NCBI GenBank assembly: GCA_036507695.1
Contig: DATCIR010000158.1
Span: forward strand, 1 to 21,920
From: JAKEGK01 sp036507695
Lineage (GTDB): Bacteria > Pseudomonadota > Gammaproteobacteria > SZUA-152
DNA length: 21,920 bases
Direction: 5' to 3'
Part shown: piece by piece, positions 20,661 through 21,920 of the stretch
How the letters are laid out: each line of letters opens with the position of its first letter
Numbering within the stretch: the stretch's first letter is position 1
Program-made: the position numbers and the translations under genes
The notes under the pieces: model-generated
Seen by the model: only the letters and a program-made list of their open reading frames with translations
Told to the model about the DNA's origin: nothing
Databases searched by the model: none

Positions 20661-21920
20661 TTATGCCGATATTGACTCCAGATATTTTCGCCAACTGCGA
20701 AACTCCGTAATCTCCCGCGCATTGTTGACACTATAGGCTTCACAGATAAATCCCGGCAGCCACCGGCCATCCTTGAGCTCCACTTTACCAATACCCAGGG
20801 GTGAGGGTATGTTGGCAACAAAACTGCCGAATTGATCCGTGGGCACATCCCAGATTTCCGCATCGATAGCGGCCCCGTTTGGTTCGTCACGCATCAAACC
20901 GGGGCGCTGCGGTGGTCCGCCAGGCAAGGCATACATCCGGTATTTCGCCGCCGTTTGTGTTTGTTCCCTGAACGTTGCGCCACGCTCGGTGAGTTGCCAG
21001 TTTAATGGCAATCCCCGCAAATGCGCGCCGCATACCACAACCGGAATCGCATTGTTCAATGTTATTTCCGTGGCTTGCGTGGGCGGCAAGGATTGTCCGA
21101 GCGCGCCTGGTGATAAACCCAGGTGTTGTTGCCAACGGTTAGCAATGGACAGCAGTTTGCGGTCGTTCATCGCAGGTCCCGCGAAGGTAATACCAAACGG
21201 ACAACCATTGTCGAGAAATCCCGCCGGCGCCGCCACGGCGGCGCAATCCAACAGGTTCATGTAGTTGGTGTAGTAACCCAGATTACTGTTGAGTTTAATA
21301 GGATCCGCTTGTACTTGTTCAAGGGTGTAAATCGTGCCGGCGGTTGGCGTCACGATGCAATCCACGTTGGCAAGCCTGTCATGCGCGAGTTTGCGGCAGT
21401 GTTGCAGTTGATATTCGGCTTTATAATAATCGATGGCGGATTTATTTTTGGCGCCGCCGATAATGGTTCTTATCTCCGGCAATAATGCTTCCGGATGATC
21501 ACGCATTAGTTTTTCAATGGCGACATAGCGTTCCGCCACCCAGGGACCTTCATACAATAAGCGAGCGGCATCCAGGAACGGCGTGAAATCGATATGCCGG
21601 ATGATTGCGCCTGACATTTCCAATTTTTTGATGCTGTCGAAGAACAAGCGTTCCGCGGAGGAGTCACCGAAAAAGTTCAACTGAGCGGCTTCAGGTATGC
21701 CAATCGACAGGGGTGTTGCCGCAACACCATAATGGCGATGGTTGTTATCAAACGGAGTGGGGCGGGCATAGTCATCGTCGACATTATAAGCTGCCGCGAT
21801 AGTCGTTACGGTATTGGCATCATCGGTGGTGAGGGCAAAAATGCTGACGCAATCCAGGCTGCGGCAGGCCGGCACGACACCGGCAGTGCTCAGCAGGCCG
21901 CGTGTCGGCTTAACGCCAAT
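20661..21920 (-). CDS. atzF: Allophanate hydrolase, 5' end outside the window
   Basis: This enzyme degrades allophanate to ammonia and carbon dioxide, the second step of urea breakdown after urea carboxylase. The visible 419 codons run in frame to the window edge, beginning IGVKPTRGLLSTAGVVPACR then SLDCVSIFALT, the hallmark allophanate hydrolase segment just after the amidase signature. The Lys-Ser-Ser catalytic triad would lie mostly upstream, outside the window. The amidase part continues to about 290 visible residues. The last 130 or so (CGAHLRGLPLNWQLTERGAT, YALPGGPPQRPGL, EIWDVPTDQFGSFVANIPSP and LGIGKVELKDGRWLPGFICE) are the C-terminal domain that converts the N-carboxycarbamate product in full-length AtzF. 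The domain is intact. The full length would be near 600. Confidence 0.94.
   Translation of the reverse strand: MGVKPTRGLLSTAGVVPACRSLDCVSIFALTTDDANTVTTIAAAYNVDDDYARPTPFDNNHRHYGVAATPLSIGIPEAAQLNFFGDSSAERLFFDSIKKLEMSGAIIRHIDFTPFLDAARLLYEGPWVAERYVAIEKLMRDHPEALLPEIRTIIGGAKNKSAIDYYKAEYQLQHCRKLAHDRLANVDCIVTPTAGTIYTLEQVQADPIKLNSNLGYYTNYMNLLDCAAVAAPAGFLDNGCPFGITFAGPAMNDRKLLSIANRWQQHLGLSPGALGQSLPPTQATEITLNNAIPVVVCGAHLRGLPLNWQLTERGATFREQTQTAAKYRMYALPGGPPQRPGLMRDEPNGAAIDAEIWDVPTDQFGSFVANIPSPLGIGKVELKDGRWLPGFICEAYSVNNAREITEFRSWRKYLESISA

Overview
The window reads as chromosomal DNA of a Gram-negative gammaproteobacterium. It carries ssrA-smpB with an ANDDNYALAA tag, the ratA-ratB, bamE, fur, hinT and recN neighbourhood typical of that class, and outer-membrane lipoprotein machinery. 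No insertion sequence, phage gene, CRISPR array, tRNA or rRNA was found. Assignment below class level is not supported by what is visible.

Layout. 1-6318 is core housekeeping: tmRNA and smpB on the minus strand; a sodium symporter (NSS family), ratA and ratB on the plus strand; bamE (minus) divergent from fur and hinT (plus); and recN (minus), convergent with hinT. 6319-9311 begins with a 556-base gene-free stretch containing an FNR-like box, a consensus -10 and spaced leader repeats in front of a small DUF4389 membrane protein. A HIT-family protein and an MFS transporter follow. 9460-13303 (all minus) holds a zinc-ribbon membrane protein whose start codon lies in a 15-bp tandem repeat, a CPA2/Kef-type antiporter, a pilin-like small protein and an exported DUF4189-type protein. 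13466-13867 is an archaeal/eukaryotic-type peptidyl-tRNA hydrolase (Pth2).

14234-18231 is the functional centrepiece. It is a tight six-gene plus-strand operon: cytochrome b561-type membrane protein, SHP-type monohaem cytochrome c (DUF1924), dihaem cytochrome c (DHC), periplasmic PepSY protein, OmpR-type response regulator and sensor kinase. The order suggests quinol to b561 to DHC to SHP electron transfer to an unknown small-molecule acceptor, under control of its own two-component system. 18280-20418 has a divergent pair: a lipoprotein built from a duplicated, unrecognised domain, and an exported metallo-beta-lactamase-fold hydrolase. The right edge is the 3' two thirds of an allophanate hydrolase gene (urea degradation), cut by the window end.

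The least explained signals are the duplicated-domain lipoprotein, the start-codon-multiplying repeat at 9826-9900, promoters that appear to place the transcript start on the smpB and pth2 start codons, the swapped inverted repeats at 7821-7912, and a palindrome cluster overlapping a startless 48-codon reading frame at 20453-20656. I did not find a convincing wholly new multi-gene system. The cytochrome/two-component operon is the best candidate for physiology that is still poorly understood.
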